The notes below the pieces were generated by a model. That model was given only the letters and a program-made list of their open reading frames with translations. It did no database searches and was not told where the DNA came from. 64,000 bases of DNA from Luteimonas rhizosphaerae (lineage in GTDB: Bacteria; Pseudomonadota; Gammaproteobacteria; Xanthomonadales; Xanthomonadaceae). The stretch's first letter is position 1, and the number at the start of each line of letters is the position of its first letter. Made by a program: the position numbers and the translations under genes. Where the stretch lies: positions 186,001 through 250,000 of the forward strand of contig NZ_NRQR01000020.1 in the NCBI RefSeq assembly GCF_002849595.1, written 5' to 3'. Shown here in pieces: positions 17,915 to 28,265 of this stretch.

Positions 17915-19747
17915 ATGAAGCATTCCCGGGGCGCGGCGCGCCCGTGGCGTTGGCGGCGCGTCGCCTGGCGCTGGTTGGCCTGGATGGCGTTCGCCTGGCT
18001 GCTGCCGTCGCTGGCGTGGTCGCAGACCGTCGAGCTGACGGCCGACATCGCCGACCGCGCCCTGTCGCCCGATGTCCGTTTCCACCACGACCCGGCCGCC
18101 ACCGACGACGTCGACGCCGCCTGGCGACGCGTCGAGGCCGGCGGCTTCGCGCCGTTGCCGGCCGGCAACGATGCCTTCGGCTTCCAGCGCGGCGCGTTCT
18201 GGTTCCACGCGCGCCTGGTCAACCGCAACGTCGACGAGACGCGCTGGCTGCTGGTGCAGGAATATCCGCTCAGCGACCGCGTCGACGTGCACGTGCGCTA
18301 TCCCGACGGGCGCACCGTCCACCAGTCCGGCGGCGACCACATCCGCTACCGCCATCCGAACTTCCTGCTCGACCTGCCGCGCGACACGCCGGTCGACGTG
18401 CTGGTGCGGGTGGAGAGCCAGAGTTCGATGCAGGTGCCGCTGCACCTGTACACGCAGCACGCGTTCACCGAAGTCTCGCGCGACGCGCAGCTGGCGATCG
18501 GGTTGTACTACGGCATCCTGCTGGCGCTGTTCTTCTACAACCTGGTGCTGTGGCTGTCGCTGCGCGACGCCAGCTATTTCTGGTACCTGTGCCACATCAC
18601 CGCGTTCGGGCTGGTGCTGTTCACGCTTAACGGGTTCGGCTTCGAATACCTGTGGCCGCACTCGGCGTGGGTGGCGGACCATTCGGTGCCGATCTCGATC
18701 TGCCTGGCGCTGATCGCGATGCTGCAGTTCTCGCGCACCTTCCTGGAACTGCCGCGGCGCTGGCCGCGCGGCAACCTGCTGCTGCTCGCGCTGATGGCGT
18801 TCTTCATCCTGTTCGCGATCGCGTCGCTGTGGCTGCCGCTGCGCCTGTCGACGCCGATCGCATCGCGCGCGGTGCTGGCCGGCGTCGCCGGCATCGTCAT
18901 CGCCACCGTCTACGTGCTGCGCCAGGGCTATGCGCCGGCCAAGCTGCTGCTGCTGGCGTGGTCGATGTTCCTGCTCGGCACGGCGGTGTTCACCCTGCTC
19001 GCCTTCGGCCTGCTGCCGAAGAACTTCGTCACCGAATACGGCGTGCAGATCGGCTCCGCACTGGAAATGCTGTTGCTGTCGATCGCCCTGGGCCACCGCT
19101 ATGCCGCGCTGCGCAACGAGAACCAGCGCATCGTCGACGACGCCAACCAGCGGCTGGAACGCAAGGTCGCGCAGCGCACCCAGGAGGTCCGCAGCACGCT
19201 GCTGCAGCTGGAGGAAGCGCACGGCCGCCTGCGCGATTCCAGCCGCCGCGACGGGCTGACCGGCCTCTACAACCGCGCCTGGTTCCACGAGGCCTTCGGC
19301 CAGCTCGTCGAGGACGCGCGCGCCAGTGGCAAGCCGCTGTCGCTGCTGATGATCGACCTCGACCACTTCAAGTCGATCAACGATGCCCACGGGCATCTCG
19401 CCGGCGACGATTGCCTGCGCTGGGCGGCGCGCCGGATCGGGCGCACCGTGCGCCCCGTCGATGCGCTGCTGGCCCGCTTCGGCGGTGAGGAGTTCATCGT
19501 CGCCCTGCCGGGTCAGGATCTCGCCGGCGCGGTCGCGATCGCCGAAGCGATCCGGCGCTCGCTGACCGAGGCGCCGTGTCCGTCGGGCCCGCTCGATATC
19601 GCGGTCACCGCCAGCATCGGCGTGCACCAGATTCCCGCGCACGCGGCCGCGATCGACCAGGCGCTCGCCTGCGCCGACCGCGCGCTGTACCAGGCCAAGG
19701 CGACGGGACGCGACCGGGTCTGCATCGCCCAGCCGTCCCTGCACTGA
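17915..19747 (+). CDS. 7TM-DISM receptor diguanylate cyclase
   Basis: A 610-residue protein starting at ATG 17915 (MKHSRG). A signal sequence is followed by a periplasmic 7TMR-DISMED2-type ligand-binding domain (about residues 40-185), which in this family often binds carbohydrate-like ligands. Then come seven transmembrane helices (about 190-390), a coiled coil (ALRNENQRIVDDANQRLERK) and a C-terminal GGDEF domain with the active motif GGEEF. An RPVD sequence lies upstream of GGEEF but one residue further away than a standard I-site. The protein should make c-di-GMP in response to a periplasmic signal. It converges on hisI and is not part of that operon. Confidence 0.93.
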   Translation: MKHSRGAARPWRWRRVAWRWLAWMAFAWLLPSLAWSQTVELTADIADRALSPDVRFHHDPAATDDVDAAWRRVEAGGFAPLPAGNDAFGFQRGAFWFHARLVNRNVDETRWLLVQEYPLSDRVDVHVRYPDGRTVHQSGGDHIRYRHPNFLLDLPRDTPVDVLVRVESQSSMQVPLHLYTQHAFTEVSRDAQLAIGLYYGILLALFFYNLVLWLSLRDASYFWYLCHITAFGLVLFTLNGFGFEYLWPHSAWVADHSVPISICLALIAMLQFSRTFLELPRRWPRGNLLLLALMAFFILFAIASLWLPLRLSTPIASRAVLAGVAGIVIATVYVLRQGYAPAKLLLLAWSMFLLGTAVFTLLAFGLLPKNFVTEYGVQIGSALEMLLLSIALGHRYAALRNENQRIVDDANQRLERKVAQRTQEVRSTLLQLEEAHGRLRDSSRRDGLTGLYNRAWFHEAFGQLVEDARASGKPLSLLMIDLDHFKSINDAHGHLAGDDCLRWAARRIGRTVRPVDALLARFGGEEFIVALPGQDLAGAVAIAEAIRRSLTEAPCPSGPLDIAVTASIGVHQIPAHAAAIDQALACADRALYQAKATGRDRVCIAQPSLH

Positions 19748-19756
19748 CCGGCGCGC

Positions 19757-20362
19757 TCAGCCCTCGCGGTCGCGCAGCCGCTGCTCCAGCGCGTCCAGCC
19801 CCAGCCCGCGCGCGCGCAGCAGCACGAGCAGGTGGTAGACCAGGTCGGCGGATTCGCCGAGCAGCGCATCGTCGTCCTCGACCACGCCGGCCAGCGCGGT
19901 CTCGACGCCCTCCTCGCCGACCTTCTGCGCGATCCGGCGCAGGCCGCCGTCGAACAGGCGCGTGGTGTAGCTGCCCTCGGGCCGTTCGGCCGCGCGCGTG
20001 GCGATGGTGGTCGCAAGCCCGGCGATCGTGCTGCCCGGCGCATCGGCGAAGCAGCTGGCGCGCTGCAGGTGACAGGTCGGACCATTCGGCCGCGCGAGCA
20101 CCAGCAGGCTGTCGCTGTCGCAATCGCCCTGCAGCGACACGAGATCGAGGAAATGCCCGGATTGCTCGCCCTTGGTCCACAGTCGCTGCTTGCTGCGGCT
20201 GAAGAACGTGACGCGGCCGCTGCGCCGGGTTTCCGCCAGGGCCTCACGGTCCATGTACCCGAGCATCAGCACGCGCAGCGTGGTCGCGTCCTGGACGATG
20301 GCCGGCAGCAGGCCACCGGTCTTGTCCCAGTCGAGGGCGGAGGGATCGAAGGCGTTGGTCAT
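19757..20362 (-). CDS. hisI: Bifunctional phosphoribosyl-AMP cyclohydrolase / phosphoribosyl-ATP pyrophosphatase
   Basis: A 201-residue fusion (HisIE) doing steps 2 and 3 of histidine synthesis. The N-terminal HisI half has MLGYMDREALAET, SRSKQRLWTKGE and the zinc cysteines in QGDCDSDS and CHLQRASCF. The C-terminal HisE half has the helical KVGEEGVE and ESADLVYHLLVLL motifs. ATG 20362 is preferred because an AGGAA ribosome-binding site precedes it; an ATG seven codons earlier overlaps the hisF stop. It is the last gene of the minus-strand operon. Confidence 0.95.
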   Translation of the reverse strand: MTNAFDPSALDWDKTGGLLPAIVQDATTLRVLMLGYMDREALAETRRSGRVTFFSRSKQRLWTKGEQSGHFLDLVSLQGDCDSDSLLVLARPNGPTCHLQRASCFADAPGSTIAGLATTIATRAAERPEGSYTTRLFDGGLRRIAQKVGEEGVETALAGVVEDDDALLGESADLVYHLLVLLRARGLGLDALEQRLRDREG

Positions 20363-20375
20363 CGGAATTCCTGCA

Positions 20376-21149
20376 TCAGACATGGCGCACCGCGATGCCG
20401 CGGGCGGCGAGATCGCGCTTGAGGTCGGGGATCGCGATCGCGCCGCTGTGGAACACGCTGGCCGCGAGTGCGCCGTCGACGTCCGCCTCCGCGAACGCCG
20501 CAGCGAAGTGCTCGGGCGCACCGGCGCCGCCGGATGCGATCAGCGGCACGTCGCAGACCGCGCGCGCCGCCGCCAGCTGGGCGATGTCGTAGCCGCGGCG
20601 CACGCCGTCGCTGTCCATGCAGTTCAGCACGATCTCGCCGGCGCCGCGCTGCTGCGCCTCGACGATCCAGTCGAGCGTGCGCACCGGCAGCTCGCGGGTC
20701 CGGTCGGGATCGCCGGTGTGGCTGCGCACGCGCCATTCGCCGTCGGCTTCGCGGATCGAATCGATGCCGACGACGACGCACTGCACGCCGAACGCGTCGG
20801 CGAGCTCGCCGATCAGCGTCGGCCGCTCCAGCGCCGGCGTGTTGACCGAGAGCTTGTCCGCGCCGGCATGCAGCACCGCGCGCGCGGTTTCGACATCGCG
20901 GATGCCGCCGGCGACGCAGAACGGGATGTCGATGAGCCGCGACACGCGCTCCACCCAGCCGCGATCCACCGACCGTCCCTGGGGACTCGCCGAGATGTCG
21001 TAGAACACCAGCTCGTCGGCGCCGGCGTCGCGGTAGCGCAGCGCGAGCTCGACGATGTCGCCCATGTCGACGTGGTCGCGGAAACGCACGCCCTTGACCA
21101 CGCGGCCGTCGCGCACGTCGAGGCAGGGAATCAGGCGCCGGCTCAGCAT
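20376..21149 (-). CDS. hisF: Imidazole glycerol phosphate synthase, cyclase subunit
   Basis: A 257-residue TIM barrel. The catalytic aspartates are Asp11 in [14 protein letters not shown] and the one in [22 protein letters not shown] is the C-terminal phosphate-binding loop. With HisH it converts PRFAR and ammonia to imidazole glycerol phosphate and AICAR. The start ATG lies inside the last codons of hisA (7-nt overlap), so the two are coupled. Confidence 0.97.
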   Translation of the reverse strand: MLSRRLIPCLDVRDGRVVKGVRFRDHVDMGDIVELALRYRDAGADELVFYDISASPQGRSVDRGWVERVSRLIDIPFCVAGGIRDVETARAVLHAGADKLSVNTPALERPTLIGELADAFGVQCVVVGIDSIREADGEWRVRSHTGDPDRTRELPVRTLDWIVEAQQRGAGEIVLNCMDSDGVRRGYDIAQLAAARAVCDVPLIASGGAGAPEHFAAAFAEADVDGALAASVFHSGAIAIPDLKRDLAARGIAVRHV

Positions 21150-21880
21150 GCGACCGCCTCCGCGACACAGAGCCGGCCTTCGAGCAGCGCGCGGCCGAGC
21201 ACGATGCCGGCGCAGCCCTGGGCCTTCGCGGCGACGACGTCGTCGAGATCGCGCACGCCGCCCGAGGCCTGCACCTGCAGCGCCGGCACCAGCGCACGCA
21301 GATGCGCGTACAGCGCGAGGTTCGGCCCCGACAGCATGCCGTCGCGGGCGATGTCGGTGCTCAGCAGGTGCCGCAGGCCGCCGCGCGCGTAGAGCTGCGC
21401 CAGCGTGTCGAGGGTCTCGTCCGCCGTTTCGGTCCAGCCGTGCACGGGAAGTCGCCAGCTGCCGTCGCGATCGAGGCGCGTGTCCAGCGCCACGGTGATG
21501 CGCTCGGACCCGAAGGTGTCGAGCCAGCCGAGCACGCGGGCCGGCTCGCGCACGGCGAGCGATCCGACGACGACGCGCGCCGCGCCGGCGTCGAGGATCC
21601 GGGACACGTCGTCGTCGGTGCGCACACCGCCGCCGGTCTGCACCTGCAGCGCCGTGGTCGCACGAATGCGCGCGAGCAGCGGCGCGAGGGTGTAGCCGCC
21701 GGCACGCGCCGCATCGAGATCGACGAGATGCAGCCATTGCGCGCCATCGCCGGCATAGGCCTGGATCTGTGCCAGCGGATCGTCGCCGTAGCGGGTTTCC
21801 TGGTCGTAGTCGCCCTGCGCGAGGCGGACCACGCGGCCGTCACGGATGTCGATCGCCGGATAGGCGGTGAAGGTGCTCAT
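21143..21880 (-). CDS. hisA: ProFAR isomerase (phosphoribosylformimino-AICAR-P isomerase)
   Basis: A 245-residue TIM barrel paralogous to HisF. Asp11 in [14 protein letters not shown] is the general base, and [16 protein letters not shown] holds the second catalytic aspartate and substrate loop. [11 protein letters not shown] and [11 protein letters not shown] are the two phosphate-binding loops. It performs the Amadori isomerisation before HisHF. It overlaps hisH by ATGA at its start and hisF at its end. Confidence 0.97.
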   Translation of the reverse strand: MSTFTAYPAIDIRDGRVVRLAQGDYDQETRYGDDPLAQIQAYAGDGAQWLHLVDLDAARAGGYTLAPLLARIRATTALQVQTGGGVRTDDDVSRILDAGAARVVVGSLAVREPARVLGWLDTFGSERITVALDTRLDRDGSWRLPVHGWTETADETLDTLAQLYARGGLRHLLSTDIARDGMLSGPNLALYAHLRALVPALQVQASGGVRDLDDVVAAKAQGCAGIVLGRALLEGRLCVAEAVAC

Positions 21881-22488
21881 GCGGTGCGATCCAGAAAGCC
21901 GGGCGACAGGAAATTGCGCAACAGACGCGCGCCGACGTCGGCCGAGCGCTCGGGGTGGAACTGCGTGCCCGCGACGCGCCCGCGCTGCACGACCGCCGCG
22001 AACGGCACGCCGTGGTCGCAGGCCAGCACGCAGTCGTCGGTCACCGGCGCGGCGAAGCTGTGCACGAAGTACGCGCGGTCCTCGACGCCGATGCCGTCGG
22101 TCAGCGGGCTCGCCCGCAGGGCGCGCAGCGTGTTCCAGCCCATGTGCGGCACGCGCAGGCCGGCAGCGCCGGCGAGCCGCGTCACCCGCCCCGGCAACAG
22201 GCCGAGCCCTGCGACGTCGCCTTCGTCCGAACCGTCGTACAGCAGCTGCATGCCGACGCAGATGCCGAGCAGCGGCGCCTGCAGCGTGCGCAGCGTATCA
22301 ACCAGGTCGAGCGCCTGCAGCCGCGCCATCACCTGGGCCGCGGTGCCGACGCCCGGCAGGATGACCCGGTCCGCGGCGCGGATCTCCGCCGCATCGGTGA
22401 CCAGCGCGGCGTCGATGCCGAGCCGGTCGAAGGCGTAGCGCACGGAGCCGGTATTGGCGCCGCCGGCATCGACGATGACGACGCGCAT
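21877..22488 (-). CDS. hisH: Imidazole glycerol phosphate synthase, glutaminase subunit
   Basis: A 203-residue class I glutamine amidotransferase. The nucleophile is Cys77 in [18 protein letters not shown], and the His-Glu pair is in [19 protein letters not shown] is the family's interface motif. It supplies ammonia to HisF through the barrel. Its ATG shares one base with the hisB stop (TGATG), continuing the chain of overlaps in the operon. Confidence 0.97.
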   Translation of the reverse strand: MRVVIVDAGGANTGSVRYAFDRLGIDAALVTDAAEIRAADRVILPGVGTAAQVMARLQALDLVDTLRTLQAPLLGICVGMQLLYDGSDEGDVAGLGLLPGRVTRLAGAAGLRVPHMGWNTLRALRASPLTDGIGVEDRAYFVHSFAAPVTDDCVLACDHGVPFAAVVQRGRVAGTQFHPERSADVGARLLRNFLSPGFLDRTA

Positions 22489-23570
22489 CACAGCATGCCC
22501 TTGGTGCTCGGCAGCGCATTGCCCTCGCGGCGGATCGCCTGTCGCAGCGCGCGCGCGAACGCCTTGAAGCAGGCCTCGACCTTGTGGTGGTCGTTGTCGC
22601 CCTCGACCTTGAGGTTGAGATTCAACCCGGCGGCGTCGCACAGCGAGCGGAAGAAATGCGGCACGAGTTCGGTCGGCATGCCGCCGACGCGCTCGCGGAG
22701 GAAGCTGCCTTCGAACACGAGGTATGGACGGCCGCTGAAATCCAGCGCAGCGCTCGCCAGGGTCTCGTCCATCGGCAGCGTGAACCCGTAGCGACCGATG
22801 CCGCGCTTGTCGCCGAGCGCCTCGCGCAGCGCCTGGCCCAGCGCGATGCCGACGTCCTCGATCGTGTGGTGTTCGTCGATGTGCAGGTCGCCCTCGGCCT
22901 GCACCGACAGCGCGAAACCGCCGTGCTTGCCGATCTGGTCGAGCATGTGATCGAAGAACGGCAGCCCGGTCGACACCTCGGCATCGGAGGCCGCGTCGAG
23001 ATCCAGCGCAATGCGGATCTTCGTCTCCTTGGTATTGCGCGTCACCGTGGCGCGGCGCGGCGCATCGCACAGCGCATGGGCGATGCCGGCCCAGTCCCAG
23101 TCGCCGCCGAACTGCGCGGTGCGCAGCTTGAAGCCGCGGATGCCGAGGTTGTCGGCGAACTGGATGTCGGTATCGCGGTCGCCGACCATCGCCGAACGGT
23201 CGAGATCGATGCCGCGGTCGCGCAGGTAGTGCATGACGAGACCGAGCGCCGGCTTGCGGGTCGGCGCGTTGTCGGCCGGCCAGCTGCTGTCGACCAGCAC
23301 GTCGCGGAAGCGGATGCCCTGGCTTTCGAAGATCCGCAGCATCAGGTCGTTGGGGCCGTCGAAGCTCGCGCGCGGATAGCCCTCGGTGCCGAGCCCGTCC
23401 TGGTTGGTGACGATGACGAACTCGAAGCCCGCATCGCGCAACCGCAGCAGCGCGGGGATCACGTCGGGCACGAAGCGCAGCTTGTCGAAGGCGTCGATCT
23501 GGAAATCGGCCGGCTCCTCGATGAGGGTGCCGTCGCGATCGACGAACAGGATCGGGGTTCCGGCGCTCAT
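22488..23570 (-). CDS. hisB: Bifunctional histidinol-phosphatase / imidazole glycerol phosphate dehydratase
   Basis: A 360-residue fusion of the enterobacterial/xanthomonad type. The N-terminal HAD phosphatase has FVDRDGTL (Asp11 and Asp13), VTNQDGLG and MVGDRDTD. The C-terminal dehydratase carries the paired manganese-binding clusters [10 protein letters not shown] and [10 protein letters not shown] plus [13 protein letters not shown]. It catalyses steps 7 and 9 of histidine synthesis. It overlaps the hisC stop by ATGA. Confidence 0.97.
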   Translation of the reverse strand: MSAGTPILFVDRDGTLIEEPADFQIDAFDKLRFVPDVIPALLRLRDAGFEFVIVTNQDGLGTEGYPRASFDGPNDLMLRIFESQGIRFRDVLVDSSWPADNAPTRKPALGLVMHYLRDRGIDLDRSAMVGDRDTDIQFADNLGIRGFKLRTAQFGGDWDWAGIAHALCDAPRRATVTRNTKETKIRIALDLDAASDAEVSTGLPFFDHMLDQIGKHGGFALSVQAEGDLHIDEHHTIEDVGIALGQALREALGDKRGIGRYGFTLPMDETLASAALDFSGRPYLVFEGSFLRERVGGMPTELVPHFFRSLCDAAGLNLNLKVEGDNDHHKVEACFKAFARALRQAIRREGNALPSTKGML

Positions 23571-24546
23571 GCCGCGGCCTCCAGCGTCTGCAGTGCGGTC
23601 ACCACGGCCGCGTTCTGCGCCGGGGTGCCCAGGGAAATGCGCAGCGCGTCGCCGAGCTGCGGCGCGGCGCGCTGGTCGCGCACCACGATGCCGGCCGCGA
23701 GCAGCGCCGCGAACGCCGCGTCGGCGTCGTGGAAACGCACCAGCAGGAAGTTGCCCTGCGAGGGATAGACGCGCGCGACCACCGGCAAGCCGGCCAAGGC
23801 CTGCGCCAGCGCGTCGCGTTCGCGGATCACCAGCGCGGTGCGGGCGCGGGTCTCGTCGAGCGCGGCGTCGGTCAGTCCGTCGAGCGCCAGTCGCGCGCAC
23901 GGGGTCGGCACCGGATACGGCGCCTGGCAGCGCCGCAGCACCGCGATCAAGGCCGGATCGCCGATCGCCACGCCGATGCGCGCCGCCGCGAGCGCGTGCG
24001 CTTTCGACAGCGTGCGCAGCACGACGAGATTGTCGAGCGCATCGAGCCGCGTGGACGCCGACGGCGCGTCGGAGAATTCACCATAGGCCTCGTCGACGAC
24101 GACGACCGGACCACGGCATCGAGATCGACCGCGAAACCCGCATCGCCATCGACCAGCGGTACCTCGCGCAGCGCCGCGCCCTGCAGGCGCGCGCTCACCG
24201 CGTACATGCCGAACACCGGCGGCGTCGCCAGCACCGCATCGCGGCCCGGCACGCACAGCGCGCGCACCAGCAGATCGATGGCCTCGTCGCTGCCGCGTCC
24301 GATCAGCAGCTGCTCGGGCGCGACGCCGTACAGCGCGGCGAGGCGACGCTGCAGTGCTTCGGGTTGCGGCTCGGGATAGCGGCGGCACTGCGCGTCCGGG
24401 TCACCCGGATTGCCCCATGCTGCTTCGTTCGCGTTGAGCCAGATCTCGCCCGTGAGGCCGCTCGTGCGCGCGGAGGCATAGCCGCCGAACGCGCGCAGGT
24501 CCTCGCGCACCAGATCGAGCACCGAAGTGTCGGCCGGGTCGCTCAC
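23567..24546 (-). pseudogene. hisC: hisC, histidinol-phosphate aminotransferase, internal deletion with frameshift
   Basis: A PLP fold-type I aminotransferase in two frames. The N-terminal part starts at a GTG (24546) overlapping the hisD stop (GTGA) and runs through [21 protein letters not shown] and [12 protein letters not shown] to DLDAV. The C-terminal part resumes as [11 protein letters not shown], with the PLP lysine in TLSKAHALA and [11 protein letters not shown]. Comparison with E. coli HisC shows about 38 residues missing at the junction near 24095-24115, including the PNNPTG cofactor motif. The length, 980 nt, is 3n+2, so about 115 nt are gone. If genuine the strain would need another aminotransferase for histidine; an assembly error is more likely. 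Confidence 0.88.
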
Positions 24547-25871
24547 GGGGCCGCCTTGCGCAGGCGCAGGGTCACCGCGTTGGCATGCGCGCCGAGGCCT
24601 TCGGCGTCCGCCAGGGTCACTGCGTCCGGACCGATCGCGTGGATGCCGTCGCGGGTCGCGCTCTGCACGCTGACGAAATTCTGGAAGCTGGCCACGCTGA
24701 CGCCGCTCCATGCGTGCGCGGCGCCGCCGGTCGGCAGCACGTGGTTGGTGCCGCTGCAGTAGTCGCCGAGCGCTTCGGGCGTCCAGTCGCCGAGGAAGAC
24801 CGAGCCCGCGGCCTCGACCCGGTCCAGCCAGTCGCGCGGCGCGCGCAGGGCCAGGATCAGGTGCTCGGGCGCATAGCGGTTGCTGATCCGGAACGCGACG
24901 TCGAGCGACGGCACCTGGATCAGCCGCGAGCGCGCGAGCGCCTGGCGTGCGATGTCGGCGCGCGGCAACGCGGCCAGCTGGCGCTCGAGTTCCACCGCGA
25001 CATCGGCCAGCAGGGCCGGCGCATCCGACAGCAGCAACACCTGCGAGTCCGGGCCGTGTTCGGCCTGGGACAGCAGATCCGCGGCGACGAAGGCGGCATC
25101 CGCGCCCGTGTCGGCGATCACCAGCACTTCCGACGGCCCCGCCGGCATGTCGATCGCGACCGTGCCGGTACGGGCGACCTGCTGCTTGGCCTCGGTGACG
25201 AAGCTGTTGCCGGGACCGAACAGCTTGGCGCAGGCCGGCACGCTATCGGTGCCGAAGGCCATCGCCGCGATCGCCTGCGCGCCGCCGAGCTTGAACACGC
25301 GGTGCACGCCGGTCAGGCGCGCGGCGACCAGCACCGAGGGATCGGCGCTGCCGTCCGCGCGCGGCGGCGTGCACAGCACCACCTCCGCGCAGCCGGCCAG
25401 TTGCGCCGGTACGCCGAGCATCAGCGCGGTCGACGGCAGCGGCGCGCTGCCGGCCGGTACGTACAGGCCGACCCGGCGGATCGGGCGCACCACGCGCTCG
25501 CAGAACACGCCGGGTGCGGTTTCCAGGCCGTAGCCGGCGGTCATGCCGGCCGCGTGGAAGCGGCGGATGCGCTCGGCCGCGGCGACCATCGCCGCGCGCA
25601 GTGGCGCGGGCACGGCGGTCTGGGCCGCGGCGAATTCGCCGTCCTCGACTTCGAAGGCCTCGAGCGCGACGCCGTCGAAGCGTTCGGTCAGCTCGCGCAG
25701 GGCAGCGTCGCCGCGGGTGGCGACGGCGTCGAGCACCTCGGCCACGGCACGGCGGGTGCGCTCGGCGACGACCTGGGTCGGGCGTTGCAGGACGTCGCGC
25801 TGCGCGGCGTCGTCCAATGTCGTCCAGTCGATGACCGGCGTCAGGGGGGCTTCGGTCCGGATCGCGCTCAT
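24543..25871 (-). CDS. hisD: Histidinol dehydrogenase
   Basis: A 442-residue zinc enzyme that oxidises histidinol to histidine in two NAD steps. Family features present: [61 protein letters not shown] and [10 protein letters not shown] with the catalytic Glu-His pair, then [12 protein letters not shown]. The length is normal and there are no frame problems. The start overlaps the hisG stop by ATGA. Confidence 0.97.
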   Translation of the reverse strand: MSAIRTEAPLTPVIDWTTLDDAAQRDVLQRPTQVVAERTRRAVAEVLDAVATRGDAALRELTERFDGVALEAFEVEDGEFAAAQTAVPAPLRAAMVAAAERIRRFHAAGMTAGYGLETAPGVFCERVVRPIRRVGLYVPAGSAPLPSTALMLGVPAQLAGCAEVVLCTPPRADGSADPSVLVAARLTGVHRVFKLGGAQAIAAMAFGTDSVPACAKLFGPGNSFVTEAKQQVARTGTVAIDMPAGPSEVLVIADTGADAAFVAADLLSQAEHGPDSQVLLLSDAPALLADVAVELERQLAALPRADIARQALARSRLIQVPSLDVAFRISNRYAPEHLILALRAPRDWLDRVEAAGSVFLGDWTPEALGDYCSGTNHVLPTGGAAHAWSGVSVASFQNFVSVQSATRDGIHAIGPDAVTLADAEGLGAHANAVTLRLRKAAP

Positions 25872-26782
25872 GCCAGCATCCGCTCCACCGGCAGCACCAT
25901 CAGGCCCGCGGCGCCGGCCTGCTTGAGGTCTTCGAGCCGCTGCCAGGTCATCTCGCCGTGGCACAGCACCTGCAACGCGACGGTCTCGGCGCCGTCGACC
26001 TGCAGCAGCGTCGGCGGTTCCGCGTCGGGCAGCAGTTTGAGCAACGCCGCCACGCCGGCGCGCGTGGACTGGAACATCAGCAGGCGGCTGTCGCGCAGCC
26101 GCAGCACGCCGTCGAGCCGGCGCAGCAGCAGCGAGGCGAGCTCGCCGCGCGCATCGGAGAAGCCCTGCACCGGCCCGGCGAGCACCGCCTCGCTGCGCAG
26201 CAGCGTGACCGCGGGCTTGAGCTGGTTCGCGGTCAGCGTGGCGCCGCTGGACACCAGATCGCAGATCACGTCGGCCTGGCCGAGCCGCGGGGCGATTTCG
26301 ACCGAGCCCGACAGGTTGACGATGCTCGCCGCCACGCCTTCCGCATCGAGCCATTGCTGCAGCAGCCCGGGATAACTGGTCGCGATGCGCGCACCCTGCA
26401 GTTGCTGCGGCCCCTCCCAGATCTGGGCTTCGGGAATCGCGATGTCGAGCCGGCAGCCGCCGAAGCCGAGCGGCCGCACTTCCTTCGAGACCTTCGGCAG
26501 GCCGCGCTGGGCGCGATCGGCGGCCTGCTCCTCGAGCACGTTGCGGCCGACGATGCCGTAATCGCAGACACCATCGGCCAGCAGGCCCGGAATGTCGTCG
26601 TCGCGGACCAGCAGCAGGTCGACGGGCAGCGTCTCGCCGTAGCAGAACAGCTTGTCGCGGCTGGTGCGCCACGACAGGCCGCAGGACGCGAGCAAGGCGC
26701 GGGCCGGTTCGCTGAGGCGACCGGATTTCTGGATGGCGATACGCAGGCGGTCGCGCGTGGCGCCGCCGGTGACGGGACTCAT
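25868..26782 (-). CDS. hisG: ATP phosphoribosyltransferase (long form)
   Basis: A 304-residue enzyme for the first committed step of histidine synthesis. [16 protein letters not shown] is the N-terminal substrate loop, [11 protein letters not shown] and [18 protein letters not shown] are the PRPP-binding region, and a full C-terminal regulatory domain is present. It is therefore the histidine-inhibited long form that does not need HisZ. Its ATG lies 10 nt after the stop of the TrpR-like regulator gene, which leads the operon. Confidence 0.97.
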   Translation of the reverse strand: MSPVTGGATRDRLRIAIQKSGRLSEPARALLASCGLSWRTSRDKLFCYGETLPVDLLLVRDDDIPGLLADGVCDYGIVGRNVLEEQAADRAQRGLPKVSKEVRPLGFGGCRLDIAIPEAQIWEGPQQLQGARIATSYPGLLQQWLDAEGVAASIVNLSGSVEIAPRLGQADVICDLVSSGATLTANQLKPAVTLLRSEAVLAGPVQGFSDARGELASLLLRRLDGVLRLRDSRLLMFQSTRAGVAALLKLLPDAEPPTLLQVDGAETVALQVLCHGEMTWQRLEDLKQAGAAGLMVLPVERMLA

Positions 26783-26792
26783 GGGGATGACC

Positions 26793-27131
26793 TCAATGGG
26801 AATCGGGGGAGCGCGCCGCCGGGGAACCGGCCAGGGACGCGGCGGCGATGGCGTAACCGCCAGCGCCGCGATCGAGCGTGCGGGCGACGCGACCGATCGT
26901 CGTGACGCTGACGCCGGTGCGGTCGTGGATTTCGCGATAGGGGACGCCCTGCTGCAGCAACGGCACCACGCGCCAGCGGTCGACCAGCGCTTCGAGTTCG
27001 GCCGGCGTGCACAGGTCTTCGAGAAACCGCACCGCGTCGTCAGCCGTGCGCAGTCCCGCGAACGCGTCCGCCAGCGCCCGCAGGGAGGCACTGGCATCAC
27101 GGTCCGGCAGGGGTTCGGTGCGCTGTTTCAT
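26793..27131 (-). CDS. hisR: TrpR/YerC-YecD family repressor of the his operon
   Basis: A 112-residue helix-turn-helix protein. [19 protein letters not shown] followed by [20 protein letters not shown] is the TrpR-superfamily DNA-binding region. Position directly upstream of hisG, together with the palindrome in its own promoter, makes it the likely histidine-responsive repressor, as predicted for HisR in Xanthomonadales by comparative genomics. ATG 27131 is preferred over an upstream in-frame TTG at 27161, which abuts the operator. Direct binding and the co-repressor are inferred. Confidence 0.82.
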   Translation of the reverse strand: MKQRTEPLPDRDASASLRALADAFAGLRTADDAVRFLEDLCTPAELEALVDRWRVVPLLQQGVPYREIHDRTGVSVTTIGRVARTLDRGAGGYAIAAASLAGSPAARSPDSH

Positions 27132-27162
27132 CGGGGCTCGAAGCAGGGGTCGGTGTTTCAAT

Positions 27163-27180
27163 GTATTAACGCGTTAATAC
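27163..27180 (-). promoter_or_regulatory. 18-bp palindromic operator/promoter of the his operon
   Basis: A perfect inverted repeat, GTATTAACGCGTTAATAC, stands out as an AT-rich island in GC-rich DNA 31 nt before the regulator's ATG. Read on the minus strand its right half (TTAATAC) can double as the -10 region, so a bound TrpR-like dimer would block RNA polymerase. It is the only such palindrome I noticed in the window. Confidence 0.78.
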
Positions 27181-27399
27181 GCTACGCCCCGGAGCCGGCC
27201 CGGTCAAGCCTTGGGATGAACGATCGAGTGATGCGGGCTCGCGGCAGGCGCGACACGGAGCGGACGCGATCGCGACGCCCGGCGCGCGGACGCCCCGGTT
27301 GCCGTTCCGGGTGGCGAGGCGCTTGCGAGACGACCCTATCCGCGACCGCCCGCCAGCACGTCCGCTACCCTCGCCCCTCCATCCCGGACCCGGTGCCCC

Positions 27400-27723
27400 A
27401 TGCGTACACGACTCGAAGCGATGCTGGCGGCCGGCCGCGACGATGCGCTGCTGCGGTTCGGGCTCGGAAATGCCTGCCTGCAAACGGGCGATGCCGCCGC
27501 CGCGATTCCGCATCTGCAGCGGGCCGTCGCGCACCAGCCCGACTACTCGGCTGCGTGGAAACTGCTGGGCAAGGCCCTGCTCGCGCAGTCGCAGGTCGAC
27601 GCCGCGGCGGAGGCCTGGACGCACGGCATCGATGCGGCCACGCGCGCCGGCGACGTGCAGTCGGCGAAGGAGATGGCGGTGTTCCTGCGCAGGCTGACGC
27701 GCGACAGCGCGGCGGGTCCGTAA
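27400..27723 (+). CDS. Small tetratricopeptide-repeat protein
   Basis: A 107-residue soluble protein with two clear TPR units: LLRFGLGNACLQTGDAAAAI then AWKLLGKALLAQSQVDAAAE, followed by a third partial helix pair (AKEMAVFLRRL). There is no signal peptide. TPR modules mediate protein contacts; no partner can be named. It is divergent from the his operon, with the operator region about 220 bp upstream. Confidence 0.8.
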   Translation: MRTRLEAMLAAGRDDALLRFGLGNACLQTGDAAAAIPHLQRAVAHQPDYSAAWKLLGKALLAQSQVDAAAEAWTHGIDAATRAGDVQSAKEMAVFLRRLTRDSAAGP

Positions 27724-27800
27724 TCGCGACTGCAGCACGGTTCGCCTCGACGGGGACCGGGCCTGTACGGCGGCATGCCGCACGCATCGGTTTTCGAATC

Positions 27801-27884
27801 GCCGCAGGACATGCCGGCGCGCGCTGGCGCGCGATGCGGCGGCCCCTCGCGTTCCGTCGCGCGAGCGCGCGCCTGCAGAAGGCG
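27801..27884. repeat. Inverted REP doublet between the TPR gene and the small membrane protein
   Basis: A forward copy (CCGCAGGACATGCCGG then GCGCGCTGGCGCGCGAT, 27802-27836) faces a reverse copy, read on the minus strand as CGCCTTCTGCAGGCGCGCGC then TCGCGCGACGG (about 27855-27884). It lies between two convergent genes, the same setting as the other doublets. Confidence 0.65.
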
Positions 27885-27902
27885 TCGCGCACCGCGAACA
27901 GA

Positions 27903-28265
27903 TCACGCCGTGCGGCGGCGCGCCTGCATCGCCATCCACGCGAGCGCCACGCCGCACAGCGCGGCCGTCGCCGACATGAAGACGCGCATGCCGAGGAAAT
28001 CGGGATCGTGGATCTTGGCCAACGCGATACGCGCGTAGACCGGCGATTCCAGCTTGACCACGCCCATGTAGAACAGGTGCCAGGCATCGATGCCGGTCGC
28101 CACCACCAGTGCCGACAGACAGCCCCAGCCCAGCGCGGGGCCGTGTGCCCAGCGGTTGCGCGCGCCGATCCAGTGGAACAGCAGGTAGCAGAGCGCACCG
28201 ACCAGCAGCGCGATCATCGCCGCTTCCAGCACGCCCAGCAGGCCGAAGTGCAGCGGCAGGTTCAT
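27903..28265 (-). CDS. Small integral membrane protein, function unknown
   Basis: 120 residues starting at ATG 28265, which overlaps the hutH-like stop as ATGA. It has three or four hydrophobic helices (LEAAMIALLVGALCYLLFHW, WGCLSALVVATGIDAWHLF, FMSATAALCGVALAWMAMQ) and ends in a basic RRR tail. I do not recognise a family. Coupling to the lyase gene suggests a role with that enzyme or its substrate, but this is inference only. Confidence 0.72.
   Translation of the reverse strand: MNLPLHFGLLGVLEAAMIALLVGALCYLLFHWIGARNRWAHGPALGWGCLSALVVATGIDAWHLFYMGVVKLESPVYARIALAKIHDPDFLGMRVFMSATAALCGVALAWMAMQARRRTA

Noticed and set aside
16246-18228. A 660-residue start for the metallophosphoesterase
   Set aside because: The extra 150 residues overlap the divergent diguanylate cyclase gene and would bury a good signal peptide that begins at ATG 17772.
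23567-24388. A plus- or minus-strand intron or inserted element explaining the hisC break
   Set aside because: The two hisC halves abut directly with sequence missing rather than added, so nothing is inserted.
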